Source: Rhizobium giardinii bv. giardinii H152 (lineage in GTDB: Bacteria; Pseudomonadota; Alphaproteobacteria; Rhizobiales; Rhizobiaceae). From it: a stretch of 64,000 nt of DNA. The stretch covers positions 298,471 to 362,470 of the forward strand of contig NZ_KB902702.1 of assembly GCF_000379605.1 (NCBI RefSeq). Direction: 5' to 3'. The translations under genes were made by a program, and so were the position numbers. Positions within the stretch are counted from its first letter, which is position 1; each line of letters begins with the position of its first letter. The notes beneath the pieces are model-generated. The model was not told where the DNA came from and ran no database searches. It saw only the letters and a list, made by a program, of their open reading frames with translations. This document shows, piece by piece, positions 28,905 through 39,444 of this stretch.

Positions 28905-29771
28905 ATGGAAAAGACCTGGAACAACAAGGCCTGGTTCATGGTCCTGCCGGTACTGGTTTTGGTCGCCTTCTCGGCGGTCATCCCGCTGATGACGGTGGTC
29001 AACTATTCGGTTCAGGACACCTTCGGCAACAATGAATTCTTCTGGGCGGGAACCGACTGGTTCACCGACGTCCTGCATTCAGACCGCTTCTGGGACGCGC
29101 TGACGCGCAACCTGATCTTCTCGGCGATCATCCTGGCGATCGAGATTCCGCTCGGTATTCTGATCGCTCTCAACATGCCAAAGAAGGGGCTCGGCGTTCC
29201 CGTCTGCCTCGTCCTGATGTCGCTGCCGCTGCTCATTCCGTGGAATGTGGTTGGCACCATCTGGCAGGTCTTCGGCCGCGTCGACATCGGTCTGCTCGGC
29301 TATACGCTGGCAGCGCTCGGCATCAACTACAACTACGTCAACAATGTCTTCGACGCCTGGGTGACGCTGATCGTCATGGACATCTGGCACTGGACGAGCC
29401 TTGTCGTTCTGCTCTGCTATGCCGGTCTGGTCTCGATCCCCGATGCCTATTACCAAGCCGCCAAGATCGACGGCGCGTCGCGCTGGTCGGTGTTCCGCTA
29501 TATCCAGCTGCCGAAGATGAAGCGCGTGCTTTTGATCGCCTTCCTGCTCCGCTTCATGGACAGTTTCATGATCTATACCGAGCCCTTCGTCGTTACCGGC
29601 GGCGGTCCCGGAAACGCCACCACATTCCTGTCGATCGATCTCGTCAAAACGGCCATCGGCCAGTTCGACCTCGGTCCGGCAGCAGCACTTTCGATCATCT
29701 ATTTCCTGATCATCCTGTTGCTCTCATGGATCTTCTACACCGTGATGACCACCAGCGATGCGCAGAAGTGA
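28905..29771 (+). CDS. glpP: Glycerol ABC transporter permease GlpP
   Basis: A 288-residue inner-membrane permease, six predicted membrane segments. The coupling EAA loop is 'DAYYQAAKIDGASRWSVFRY' followed by 'IQLPKMKRVL'. 'FVVTGGGPGNATTFLSIDL' near the C-terminus is typical of the MalF/UgpA-type family. It pairs with GlpQ. Confidence 0.92.
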   Translation: MEKTWNNKAWFMVLPVLVLVAFSAVIPLMTVVNYSVQDTFGNNEFFWAGTDWFTDVLHSDRFWDALTRNLIFSAIILAIEIPLGILIALNMPKKGLGVPVCLVLMSLPLLIPWNVVGTIWQVFGRVDIGLLGYTLAALGINYNYVNNVFDAWVTLIVMDIWHWTSLVVLLCYAGLVSIPDAYYQAAKIDGASRWSVFRYIQLPKMKRVLLIAFLLRFMDSFMIYTEPFVVTGGGPGNATTFLSIDLVKTAIGQFDLGPAAALSIIYFLIILLLSWIFYTVMTTSDAQK

Positions 29772-29793
29772 CGGCCGGAGGGAGGAAAAACAA

Positions 29794-30618
29794 ATGAATA
29801 CAGCCACTCAACTCTCTGGTCGCAACCTTTCCTGGATCGTGCCGACCCTTTACATCCTGTTCCTGCTCCTGCCGATCTACTGGCTCGTCAACATGAGCTT
29901 CAAGACGAACACCGAGATCACCGGCACCTTTTCGCTCTATCCGCATGCGCCGACGCTCCGGAACTATGCCGTGATCTTCACCGATCCGTCCTGGTACAAG
30001 GGTTACATCAACTCGATCATCTATGTGGTGATGAACACGGTCATCTCGGTTTCGGTGGCGCTGCCGGCAGCCTACGCCTTTTCGCGCTACCGCTTCCTCG
30101 GCGACAAGCACCTCTTCTTCTGGCTGCTCACCAACCGCATGGCGCCGCCGGCCGTTTTCGCGCTGCCCTTCTTCCAGCTCTATTCCGCCTTCGGCCTGAT
30201 CGACACGCATATTGCCGTGGCGCTCGCGCACTGCCTGTTCAACGTGCCGCTGGCAGTGTGGATCCTGGAAGGCTTCATGTCCGGCGTCCCGAAGGAGATC
30301 GACGAGACCGCCTATATCGACGGCTATTCCTTCCCGCGCTTCTTCCTACGCATCTATATCCCGCTGATCGCCAGTGGAATCGGTGTCGCCGCCTTCTTCA
30401 ACTTCATGTTCTCGTGGGTCGAACTCTTGATCGCCCGGACGCTGACGACGACCGACGCCAAACCGATCGCCGCCATCATGACGCGCACGGTTTCGGCATC
30501 CGGCATGGACTGGGGGGTGTTGGCCGCGGCCGGCGTGCTCACCATCATCCCGGGCGCGATCGTCATCTATTTCGTCAGAAACTATATCGCCAAGGGCTTT
30601 GCCCTGGGGAGGGTCTAA
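29794..30618 (+). CDS. glpQ: Glycerol ABC transporter permease GlpQ
   Basis: A 274-residue MalG/UgpE-type permease with six membrane segments. The N-terminal segment is 'WIVPTLYILFLLLPIYWLV'; the EAA loop is 'KEIDETAYIDGYSFPRFFLR'. The ATG at 29794 follows GGGAGG. Not the glycerophosphodiester phosphodiesterase also called GlpQ in enterics. It overlaps glpU by one base (TAATG). Confidence 0.92.
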   Translation: MNTATQLSGRNLSWIVPTLYILFLLLPIYWLVNMSFKTNTEITGTFSLYPHAPTLRNYAVIFTDPSWYKGYINSIIYVVMNTVISVSVALPAAYAFSRYRFLGDKHLFFWLLTNRMAPPAVFALPFFQLYSAFGLIDTHIAVALAHCLFNVPLAVWILEGFMSGVPKEIDETAYIDGYSFPRFFLRIYIPLIASGIGVAAFFNFMFSWVELLIARTLTTTDAKPIAAIMTRTVSASGMDWGVLAAAGVLTIIPGAIVIYFVRNYIAKGFALGRV

Positions 30619-31037
30619 TGGCCACATTATCTCAACGCAAAAGCCGGTGGCCCCTGGCGCTGACCGCCGTCCTCGCCGTCTATGCCGCCCTGACCGGGCT
30701 GCTGGTCATGGCGCTGCCGATCAAGGACGGCGCGCGTGACTGGTTCGCGCCGCTGATACCCGGCGGCTGGATGGCCTGGTCTTTCCCCGGCGCGATGTTC
30801 TTCCTCACCATCTTTGCGCTTCTTTCGCTGATGGCGGTCTGGGAGTACGCGCGGCCGGGCGGTAATCCGCGCGTCGGCATCCTGCGCTTCGAAACGACGC
30901 GTGGCGACCGTCTCTTCGTTTCGCTGCTCGGCAGCGCCTTCATTCATCTCGCATGGCTGGGGCTTGTCGGTCCCAACGTGTGGTGGGCTCTTGCTCTTTC
31001 CATCGTGTACGCCATCGGCGTCTTCAAGCTGGTCTGA
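30618..31037 (+). CDS. glpU: DUF2160-type membrane protein GlpU
   Basis: A 139-residue protein with four predicted membrane segments (about residues 11-35, 49-75, 95-115 and 118-138). Proteins of this type (DUF2160) occur in rhizobial glycerol importer operons between the permeases and the binding protein; their exact role is unknown. Start coupled to glpQ stop. The pattern of hydrophobic segments and operon position carry the assignment. Confidence 0.85.
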   Translation: MATLSQRKSRWPLALTAVLAVYAALTGLLVMALPIKDGARDWFAPLIPGGWMAWSFPGAMFFLTIFALLSLMAVWEYARPGGNPRVGILRFETTRGDRLFVSLLGSAFIHLAWLGLVGPNVWWALALSIVYAIGVFKLV

Positions 31038-31112
31038 GGCAAGATTACTGAAACGGATTTGCCGGGGAGGCAGTCCGAAACTGCAATCGCAAACCTTTAA
31101 GGGAGGACTACA

Positions 31113-32837
<1,725 letters not shown>

Positions 32838-32864
32838 GCGCTCTGGCTTTTCTTTAAGACATCG

Positions 32865-32890
32865 CCGCCCGGGCTCTGCCCGGGCGGTTT
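32865..32890 (+). terminator. Rho-independent terminator of the glp operon
   Basis: A perfect 10-bp stem CCGCCCGGGC/GCCCGGGCGG with a TCT loop, followed by TTTGCGTT, 28 bases beyond the glpV stop. Confidence 0.85.
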
Positions 32891-33065
32891 GCGTTCAAGG
32901 GGAGGGCTATTCTCCCGGAGGCGTGATCGCCGAGCGCTCTCGGGCTTTCCATGAGGGCAACGGAATGTGCAGGTCCTGCCAAGGTCATCAAGGACACTGG
33001 TATCAAACTGACAATGTGGAAGAGGGAATATCCATCTCGTCCCGCAGCGGATGGTGCGGTGGCTC

Positions 33066-33166
33066 TGCAGCGCCGCGCGTCAAACGTGACGCGCAAAGGA
33101 CGCTGTAGCACTGTGAAATTGCGGTATAATTTCCGCCTTACATCGTTTCCGGCATTATGCAGTAAG
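33066..33166 (+). repeat. Dispersed rhizobial repeat, copy B
   Basis: The fuller copy of the repeat at 3211-3285. It begins with a GCGCGTC-GACGCGC dyad, continues with AAAGGACGcTGTAGCACT, and ends with an imperfect long dyad (TATAATTTCCGCC to GGCATTATG). Same orientation as copy A. It lies wholly in non-coding sequence. Confidence 0.6.
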
Positions 33167-33169
33167 GGC

Positions 33170-33204
33170 AACAACAAAAAGCCGCCAGCTGGCGCCGGCG
33201 GCTT
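33170..33204 (-). terminator. Terminator of the sugar transferase gene
   Basis: On the minus strand AAGCCGCC-loop-GGCGGCTT is followed by TTTGTTGTTG. It lies just beyond the gene ending at 33239. Confidence 0.75.
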
Positions 33205-33238
33205 TGCAGACCGTCAAGATGAAGAGGCGTTGCGGGTC

Positions 33239-34000
33239 TCAGAAGCCGGTGCCGCCCTTCAACTCGTTGATCACCGTGCGCACGATGATCTTCATGTCCA
33301 GGAGCAGCGAGAACTGCCGGACATATTCGACGTCGCAAACGATCCGGCGGATCGCCACCCAGCTATGTGCGGTCGGGCCGCGCAGTCCGCGGGCCTGTGC
33401 AAGACCCGTGACGCCTGGCCGCATCAGGTGTCGGTATTCGTAGCCCTGCACCAGTTCGTCATAGTTGCGGCCGGCAGCCAGCATGTCGGGCACGTGCGGA
33501 CGTGGTCCGACCAGCGACATGTCGCCGATCAGTACGTTCCACAATTGCGGCAATTCATCGAGATTGGTCCTGCGCAGAAAGCGCCCGAGCGGGGTGATGC
33601 GTGGATCGTTATCGATTGTCTGCCGCACGCCGCTGACGTCGCAGAGATCGGTATACATCGAGCGGAATTTCAGGATTTCGAACGGCACTTCGTTGAGACC
33701 CGTTCGCAACTGCTTGAAGAAAACCGGCCCCTTGCTTTCCAGCTTGATGAGCACGGCAATCAGAAGAAAAACCGGTGAAAGAACAAGAATACCGAAGAAT
33801 GCGCCGCCGATATCGATCATTCGCTTGATTGCAAGCTGGACAGGCATGTTCGGCGCACTGGCCGGATTAATGTAAAAATTGTTATCGTCCGGGCGCCGTT
33901 CCCTCGTTTGAACTGCAAGCAACCCGGAAGTATTCCGGCTCAACAGGCTATCGTCCACGCCGATAGCAGCTGATTGTTGCAACATCATTTTTTCTGTCAT
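33239..34000 (-). CDS. ExoY-like undecaprenyl-phosphate sugar phosphotransferase
   Basis: A 253-residue bacterial sugar transferase that should move a sugar-1-phosphate onto undecaprenyl phosphate to start an exopolysaccharide repeat. A single membrane segment ('GGAFFGILVLSPVFLLIAVL') precedes the catalytic domain with 'FEILKFRSMYTDLC', 'LRRTNLDELPQLWNVLIGDM', 'LVGPRPHVPDML' and 'RPGVTGLAQARG'. This short form matches ExoY/PssA-type enzymes rather than full-length WcaJ. No other glycosyltransferases are nearby, so it is a detached initiator. Confidence 0.88.
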   Translation of the reverse strand: MTEKMMLQQSAAIGVDDSLLSRNTSGLLAVQTRERRPDDNNFYINPASAPNMPVQLAIKRMIDIGGAFFGILVLSPVFLLIAVLIKLESKGPVFFKQLRTGLNEVPFEILKFRSMYTDLCDVSGVRQTIDNDPRITPLGRFLRRTNLDELPQLWNVLIGDMSLVGPRPHVPDMLAAGRNYDELVQGYEYRHLMRPGVTGLAQARGLRGPTAHSWVAIRRIVCDVEYVRQFSLLLDMKIIVRTVINELKGGTGF

Positions 34001-34419
34001 GGCTTTAAATAACTCCTGTCATTATTGGCAGGCAGCGCTGACCACCGCGAAGCGGCCGTCACTGAAAATTGTGTTTTCCGGCAAAACGCCGGTCGTTTTT
34101 CAAAGCAATAAGGCTTCCTGCCTTGCGGCAAGGTTCTTCTCCTGGACGCCTGTGGAGTGTTGCCGTCCCTGAAGAATATTTTTGCAAAAGGTATTTTGTG
34201 TTTTTAATTGTTTATTAAATATGATTGTCTTTGACAAGTCTCCGAATGCGCGATGTTGTTGTTTGTGGTTAATTCGCAACGCACCAAAATGGTTCATTTT
34301 TGGGGTCATTGCGGTGTCGGTTCAACGTCTTGCTGCGATGCGGCATATTTTAATGCGCTGCCGTTGCTCCCCGCCGTCGACACGGCGCCAGTTGTAATTT
34401 CAAAACAGGTAAACTCCGC
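34001..34419. other. AT-rich intergenic region
   Basis: An AT-rich stretch at about 34185-34240 (TTTTTAATTGTTTATTAAAT) stands out from the GC-rich surroundings. It may hold the promoter of the leftward sugar transferase gene. I see no convincing gene; a 69-codon leftward frame has no ribosome site or recognisable sequence. Confidence 0.4.
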
Positions 34420-35295
34420 TTACGGCGCCGTCTTTTCCGGGGCCGTCAACGTCAGCCCTTCAGCACTTTCGCCCGCCACCATGCCATCGATCATCGGCAG
34501 CCCGTCGCTGCCGCTCAGCGGAAACCATTTGGTCCGGTCGAAGAAAATATCGCCCGGCGTGCTTTGGCCGCGCGTTCTGATCTGGTTGGCAAGAAAATTG
34601 TAGCGCGGCGTTTCGCCGAACTCGCGCTTGAACTGGATCCGGCTGCCGAAGTTGCGGATGTCGAAGGCTTCGAGGGCGTGGATCTTGCGGATGATCTCGC
34701 CGGGGTTCTCCCAGCGCACCTGGTTCAGGAAGATGGTCGCCGCCTTGCCGGCGAGGTCGGCAACCTCACCGGTATCTGCGGCGTCTTCGATGTTCAGCTT
34801 GACGCGGAAGGATGTGACGCGGTTTTCGCCGTCGCCTTTGATGAAGATGAAGATCGAGGACTGTGCCGTACCGTCGCCTCTTGGCCGAAGATCGACGGAC
34901 GACGAGCATTCCCAATTGTCCTTGTTGCCGCTGCTGATCGTCCAGTCGAGATCGCCGAAGCCGCCGGCCTTCAGGCGTTCGCACAGGCTGCGCGGGTCGC
35001 TCTGGATCAGGCGGATGAACTGCTGTTGCGGCGCCTTGAAGTCGCTGAAGGCGTAGACCGGCAGAACCATGCGCGCCGGCGGCAGGCGGACGCTCTTGCT
35101 GCGGGTAATCTTCACCTGTCTCGGCGCCGGCTTGTCCGTTGCCAGAAGATCGGAATGGCCGAGATAGGCGAGCAGGTGCCGGAGGTTGCGCTGGCCGTTG
35201 GCCAGCAGCACGGTCGCAAGGATGCCGGCAAAGATCAGGCCGACAGCAACGAAAAAGAACATCTTTCCAGATCTGCTTTTCTGCTCCTCCTTCAT
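34420..35295 (-). CDS. Hypothetical membrane-anchored protein (possibly DUF6030)
   Basis: A 291-residue protein not clearly recognised. One N-terminal membrane segment at about residues 12-33 ('MFFFVAVGLIFAGILATVLL') is followed by a soluble domain of about 250 residues, probably periplasmic. It contains 'GNKDNWECSSSVDLRPRGDG', 'ENRVTSFRVKLNIEDA' and 'RYNFLANQIRTRGQSTPGD'. It resembles rhizobial proteins I recall as DUF6030, a weak assignment. It may start at residue 12 instead. Neighbours are a sugar transferase and a small membrane protein, suggesting the envelope. Confidence 0.7.
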   Translation of the reverse strand: MKEEQKSRSGKMFFFVAVGLIFAGILATVLLANGQRNLRHLLAYLGHSDLLATDKPAPRQVKITRSKSVRLPPARMVLPVYAFSDFKAPQQQFIRLIQSDPRSLCERLKAGGFGDLDWTISSGNKDNWECSSSVDLRPRGDGTAQSSIFIFIKGDGENRVTSFRVKLNIEDAADTGEVADLAGKAATIFLNQVRWENPGEIIRKIHALEAFDIRNFGSRIQFKREFGETPRYNFLANQIRTRGQSTPGDIFFDRTKWFPLSGSDGLPMIDGMVAGESAEGLTLTAPEKTAP

Positions 35296-35414
35296 GCCGA
35301 AACCCGAACTCCGCGGTTTCCACCTGCCCAGGCGTCACGCTGCCCGATCGCCGGTGCCTTCGATCCGTGCCAGATCATCCTGGCGTGCGTGGCGGGCAAG
35401 ATTGTGGACGTTCG

Positions 35415-35612
35415 TCAGCCCGTCTGCCGGTTTCTGCAGGCCGAGATGATCACGTGAACGAGGAGCAATGGCCAGAGCAGGCACAAAAACAATCCGAGAA
35501 CACGCATCGCATCCCAGGCGCCGCCGGCGGCATCACCCTCGCGATACGTATTGTCGAGAAAAAACAGACATATCAAGGTGTAAAATGAAAGCAGCAGATT
35601 TGACCATGGCAT
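35415..35612 (-). CDS. Possible small two-segment membrane protein
   Basis: A 65-residue frame with two hydrophobic segments ('LLLSFYTLICLFFL' and 'VLGLFLCLLWPLLLVHVII') separated by a short acidic loop 'DNTYREGDAAGGAW'. The amphipathic plan looks like a real small membrane protein, but no ribosome site precedes the ATG at 35612 and longer in-frame starts exist up to 35702. Same strand as, and 120 bases upstream of, the hypothetical anchored protein. Confidence 0.4.
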   Translation of the reverse strand: MPWSNLLLSFYTLICLFFLDNTYREGDAAGGAWDAMRVLGLFLCLLWPLLLVHVIISACRNRQTG

Positions 35613-35766
35613 TGGTGGGGCCGCAAGTTCGGAGGATGGAGGCGAGAGGCTCAACGTGGTTCCCGGCTGCAGAGGCAAGACCATCGCATGATTCGGTTGC
35701 ATCGGACAAATGAGCGCCCGGTGTCTTGCCGGATGTGCAGAGGTCGCTTTGCCGCTCGGGTGCCGG

Positions 35767-36669
35767 TCAACCCTGCGAGCCCGTCAGGAATACATGCAGC
35801 CGCCGCGCCTCCGGCGTGACCGTCTTGTCTTTCGGAAGGCCGAGATAATAGCCGTAGCCGGTGGAAAGACACTCCGAGCCGACCGTCACGAGCCTGCCAT
35901 CGGCAAGCTGCTCTTCGATCAAACCGAGGCTGCCAAGTGCAATACCGTCTCCCCGGAGCGCGGCATCGATCGCCATGATATAGGTGGAGAAGGAAAACCG
36001 CGGGTTCTGCAGCTTCATCCGAAGCGGCGGAGAAATGCGGCTGAACCACTGCCGGAAGGAAATCCAGTGCGCGTTGAAGCGTTCGTAGTCGATGAGATCC
36101 AGCGACGCGATCTGCAAGACGGTGAGGGTTGCGGCATTAAGGCCGCGGCTGCCGAGATAATCCGGGGACGCAACGGGCATCAGCCGCTCCGGCATCAGTA
36201 AAGTCAGGTCCCAGCGCGGGTGTTCGCCGGTCGAATAAAGGATGACGAGATCATTGGTTTCGGCGGCGAGATCCGACGACGTGTCCGAGGTCAGCAGGCT
36301 GAGAGAGATCGACGGGTTCTCCTTGCCGAAATCGCGCAGGCGGCCGCCGAGCCAGAGATGCGACACCGAACCGCTCGCCGCTATGGCGATCGTCCCGCCT
36401 TTAACGGAACGGAAGGGGTCGAGGCTCTCTTCCAGATAGTCCAGCGCGGCGCGAACGCGCTGGATCAGGCGCGCGCCCTGCGGCGTCAGGTCCAAGTTCT
36501 TGCCGCGCCGGGTGAACAGTTGCGCACCGAGATGATCCTCCAGTCCCTTGATGCGGCGACTGACGGCGGCCTGGGTGATGTTGAGTTCGCGCCCCGCCTT
36601 CGAAAAATTCATCTGCCGGCAGGCAGCGTCGAACACCCGGAACGCTTCCAGCGGAATATGGTCCAGCAT
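35767..36669 (-). CDS. LysR-family regulator (GcvA-like)
   Basis: A 300-residue LysR regulator. The helix-turn-helix is 'NFSKAGRELNITQAAVSRRI' and the effector domain resembles the GcvA branch ('LVILYSTGEHPRWD', 'FSFSTYIMAIDAALRGDGIA'). Start at 36669 is preferred because GGAG lies at the right distance; the ATG at 36681 overlaps that site. It is divergent, with a 94-base gap, from an ADH-ALDH-enolase-superfamily operon and likely controls it. Confidence 0.88.
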   Translation of the reverse strand: MLDHIPLEAFRVFDAACRQMNFSKAGRELNITQAAVSRRIKGLEDHLGAQLFTRRGKNLDLTPQGARLIQRVRAALDYLEESLDPFRSVKGGTIAIAASGSVSHLWLGGRLRDFGKENPSISLSLLTSDTSSDLAAETNDLVILYSTGEHPRWDLTLLMPERLMPVASPDYLGSRGLNAATLTVLQIASLDLIDYERFNAHWISFRQWFSRISPPLRMKLQNPRFSFSTYIMAIDAALRGDGIALGSLGLIEEQLADGRLVTVGSECLSTGYGYYLGLPKDKTVTPEARRLHVFLTGSQG

Positions 36670-36763
36670 TCCCGTCTCCATGATTTCAGATTATCAAAAT
36701 GGCCGAAAAATGCGTGTGTTTGAAAATATCAGATTGTGATGCAGGCTGGAAGCAGCATCAAAC

Positions 36764-37927
36764 ATGCATTGCAGGATCACCACCGTGGCTTTTTCCACTT
36801 CCTTCGTTCCCGAAATCCGTTTCGGCGAGAATATTCACGAAACGATCGGCACCGCCGCCTCGTCCTTTGGTGCGAAAACCGCCGCCATCGTCATCGACGG
36901 CTTCCTTGCCCAATCGGGGCTTGCCGGTCGCATCGCAAGCCAGTTGCAGGCCGAAGGCATCGCGGCGTGTGTCTTCTGCGATTTCGCCGGCGAACCGAAG
37001 ATCGTCCATGTGCGGCGTGCGACCGAGGCCGTCGCGGGCGCGGATGTCGTGATCGGCATCGGCGGCGGCTCGGCGCTGGACATCGCCAAGATCGCCGCCT
37101 GCTGTGCTGTCTCGGGCGAGGATGCGATGCATTATGCGCTCGCCGCCAATCCGCTGCCGAAGAACCCTCTGAAGAAGATCATGGTGCCGACGACGGCAGG
37201 CACCGGATCGGAAACGTCTGCGACCAGCATCTTCGCCGGGCCAGCGGGCAAGAAGCTTTGGATCTGGGGGGCCGAGACCAAGGCTGATCTGGTGCTGCTT
37301 GATCCCGTGCTGACCGCGACGCTGCCCGCCAATCTCACGGCCTGGTGCGGCATGGACGCGTTCATCCATGCTTTCGAGGCAGCCACCAACCGTAACGCCC
37401 ATGCCGGTGGGAAAATCTATGCGCATGAAGCCCTGCGCCTTATCACCGGCGCGCTGGAAACAGCGGTCAACGAACCGGACAATCTGGACGCGCGCGGCAA
37501 GGTGTTGCTCGGCTCGTGCTATGCAGGGATTGCCATCGACAATTGTGGCACCGCAATCGCCCACACGATCAGCCACGCGCTGGCGGGCCTGGCTCCTGTC
37601 CACCATGGACTTGCCACCGCTCTCGGCTTCGAGGCGACGCTTGCCTGGCTGGTCGAGGCCGATACCGCCGATCTCAATGCGGCTGCCAAAGCCTGCGGTC
37701 TTGCCAAGGCGGCGGATCTTCCGGCCTTCGTCTCCGGCCTGATGGACCGCTGCGGCATTGTCCGCGCCCTGCCGAATGCGTTCGAGGCGCTGGATGCGGC
37801 TGTGCTCGCCGCCGAGATGAAGGCGGCGGAAAACCAGCCGATGCGCCGCTCGACCATCCGCGAAATCAGCGACGAGGACATCGCCCGTTTCGCAGCCATC
37901 ATCATGTCCCTTCCGAAGGCCGCCTGA
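36764..37927 (+). CDS. Iron-containing alcohol dehydrogenase
   Basis: A 387-residue group III (Fe-type) alcohol dehydrogenase. Nucleotide binding is by 'VVIGIGGGSALDIAKIAA', and 'VPTTAGTGSETSATSIF' is the family signature. Metal ligands fit 'WCGMDAFIHAFEAATN', 'IAHTISHALAGL' and 'PVHHGLATALGF'. A GTG at 36785 (AFSTSFVPEIRFG) is a strong alternative start because AGGA precedes it. First gene of a three-gene operon; its stop is two bases before the ALDH start. Substrate unknown. Confidence 0.88.
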   Translation: MHCRITTVAFSTSFVPEIRFGENIHETIGTAASSFGAKTAAIVIDGFLAQSGLAGRIASQLQAEGIAACVFCDFAGEPKIVHVRRATEAVAGADVVIGIGGGSALDIAKIAACCAVSGEDAMHYALAANPLPKNPLKKIMVPTTAGTGSETSATSIFAGPAGKKLWIWGAETKADLVLLDPVLTATLPANLTAWCGMDAFIHAFEAATNRNAHAGGKIYAHEALRLITGALETAVNEPDNLDARGKVLLGSCYAGIAIDNCGTAIAHTISHALAGLAPVHHGLATALGFEATLAWLVEADTADLNAAAKACGLAKAADLPAFVSGLMDRCGIVRALPNAFEALDAAVLAAEMKAAENQPMRRSTIREISDEDIARFAAIIMSLPKAA

Positions 37928-37929
37928 CC

Positions 37930-39429
37930 ATGACCAAGGATTACACTCGCGACTATTGGGAAGACATGCTATCGGCCTTGAAGCCGGAAGGCCGCCATTT
38001 CATCGATGGCGAACTGTCGCCGTCCTCGTCCGGTGAGACCTTCACCCGCAGGCGTCCCATGGATGGCAAGCCCGGCGCCAGGCTTGCACGGGGCAATGCC
38101 GCCGATATCGACCGCGCAGTGGCGGCGGCCCGCGCATCCTTCGAAAGCGGAATCTGGCGGAAGAAGGATCCGATTGAAAAGAAGAGGATCATGCTGAACT
38201 GGGCCCAGGCGATCCGCGACCATGGCGACGAACTGGCGCTGCTCGAAACGCTGGAGGTCGGCAAGCCGGTCATGGCCTCGCTCAATGTCGACGTTCGCCT
38301 CTGCGCCGATGGCATCCAGTTCTACGGCGAGATGATCGACAAGCTCTACGACGAGGTCGCACCGACCCCGCCGGGCGAGCGCGCCATCGTCCGCAAGGTG
38401 CCGATCGGCGTCATCGGCGCCATCACGCCGTGGAACTACCCGATGATCATCGATGCCTGGAAGCTCGGCCCGGCGATCGCCGCCGGCAATTCCGTCGTGC
38501 TCAAGCCGGCCGAACAGTCTTCGCTGTCGGCCATCCGGCTCGCCCAGCTCGGCTTCGAGGCGGGTCTTCCGGCGGGTGTGCTGAACGTCGCCACCGGTTA
38601 CGGCGAGGAAACCGGCAAGCCGCTTGCGCTGCACATGGATGTCGACATGATCGCCTTTACCGGCTCGACCGAGGTCGGAAAGCTGATCATGGGTTATGCC
38701 GCGCAATCCAACGTCAAGCGCGTGGCGCTCGAGCTTGGCGGCAAGTCGCCGCTCGTCGTCTTTGCCGACGCCGATCTCGATGCGGCGGCGACCGCCGTCG
38801 CCTGGGGCTGTTTCTACAATTCCGGAGAGACCTGCCATGCCTCGACAAGGCTGATTGTCGAGCGCTCGGTGCAGGAGGCGCTGATCGCCAAAATCGAAGC
38901 CGTCACCAGGAGCGACATCACGCTCGCCCATCCCTTCGAGCCGTCGGCGCAGATCGGCGCGCTGATCGAGGAAGAGCACATGAACAAGGTGCTCTCGATG
39001 ATCGCGGTCGGCGAGAAGGAAGGTGCGCGGCGTGCCTTCGGCGGCGAGCGGACGCTGTCGGAAACCGGCGGCTATTATGTCTCCCCCGGCGTCTTCGTCG
39101 ATATGACCAACGACATGCGCCTCGCCCGTCAGGAAATTTTTGGACCCGTTCTCGCGGCAATCCCCTTCGACACCGAGGACGAAGCCTTGAGGATCGCCAA
39201 CGACACGATCTACGGTCTGGCGGGAGCCGTCTTCACCACGGACATGAACCGCGCCCACCGCTTCTCCGAGGCGATCCATGCCGGCACCGTCTGGATCAAT
39301 ACTTACGACATGTCGAATTTCGCCACGCCCTTCGGCGGCTTCAAGCAGTCCGGTTTCGGCCGCGACCGCTCGGTGCATGCGATCGACAAATATTGCGACT
39401 ACAAGACCATCTGGCAGCATTTCGGCTGA
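37930..39429 (+). CDS. NAD(P)-dependent aldehyde dehydrogenase
   Basis: A 499-residue ALDH-superfamily enzyme. 'PWNYPMIIDAWKLGPAIAAG' and 'AFTGSTEVGKLIMGYA' form the cofactor site. The general base Glu is in 'VALELGGKSPLVVF' and the nucleophile Cys in 'FYNSGETCHASTRLIV'. It resembles the gamma-aminobutyraldehyde/betaine-type PuuC branch, but substrate cannot be read. Start at 37930 is near-coupled to the ADH gene. Confidence 0.92.
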   Translation: MTKDYTRDYWEDMLSALKPEGRHFIDGELSPSSSGETFTRRRPMDGKPGARLARGNAADIDRAVAAARASFESGIWRKKDPIEKKRIMLNWAQAIRDHGDELALLETLEVGKPVMASLNVDVRLCADGIQFYGEMIDKLYDEVAPTPPGERAIVRKVPIGVIGAITPWNYPMIIDAWKLGPAIAAGNSVVLKPAEQSSLSAIRLAQLGFEAGLPAGVLNVATGYGEETGKPLALHMDVDMIAFTGSTEVGKLIMGYAAQSNVKRVALELGGKSPLVVFADADLDAAATAVAWGCFYNSGETCHASTRLIVERSVQEALIAKIEAVTRSDITLAHPFEPSAQIGALIEEEHMNKVLSMIAVGEKEGARRAFGGERTLSETGGYYVSPGVFVDMTNDMRLARQEIFGPVLAAIPFDTEDEALRIANDTIYGLAGAVFTTDMNRAHRFSEAIHAGTVWINTYDMSNFATPFGGFKQSGFGRDRSVHAIDKYCDYKTIWQHFG

Positions 39430-39444
39430 GGCGAGGAGAGCCGC

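Larger units (their letters stand above)
32838..33238. other. Gene-free gap with two terminators and a repeat
   Basis: From left to right: the glpV terminator (32865-32890), a low-information stretch, the dispersed repeat copy B (33066-33166), and the terminator of the leftward sugar transferase gene (33170-33204). No convincing coding sequence; short frames here are antisense or repeat-derived. Confidence 0.7.

Noticed and set aside
32951..33778. Plus-strand frame of 275 codons over the repeat and the sugar transferase gene
   Set aside because: Antisense to a clear sugar transferase; the left part is repeat sequence.
34231..34260. TTGACA as a -35 box for a rightward promoter
   Set aside because: No fitting -10 box at 16-18 bases and no rightward gene follows.
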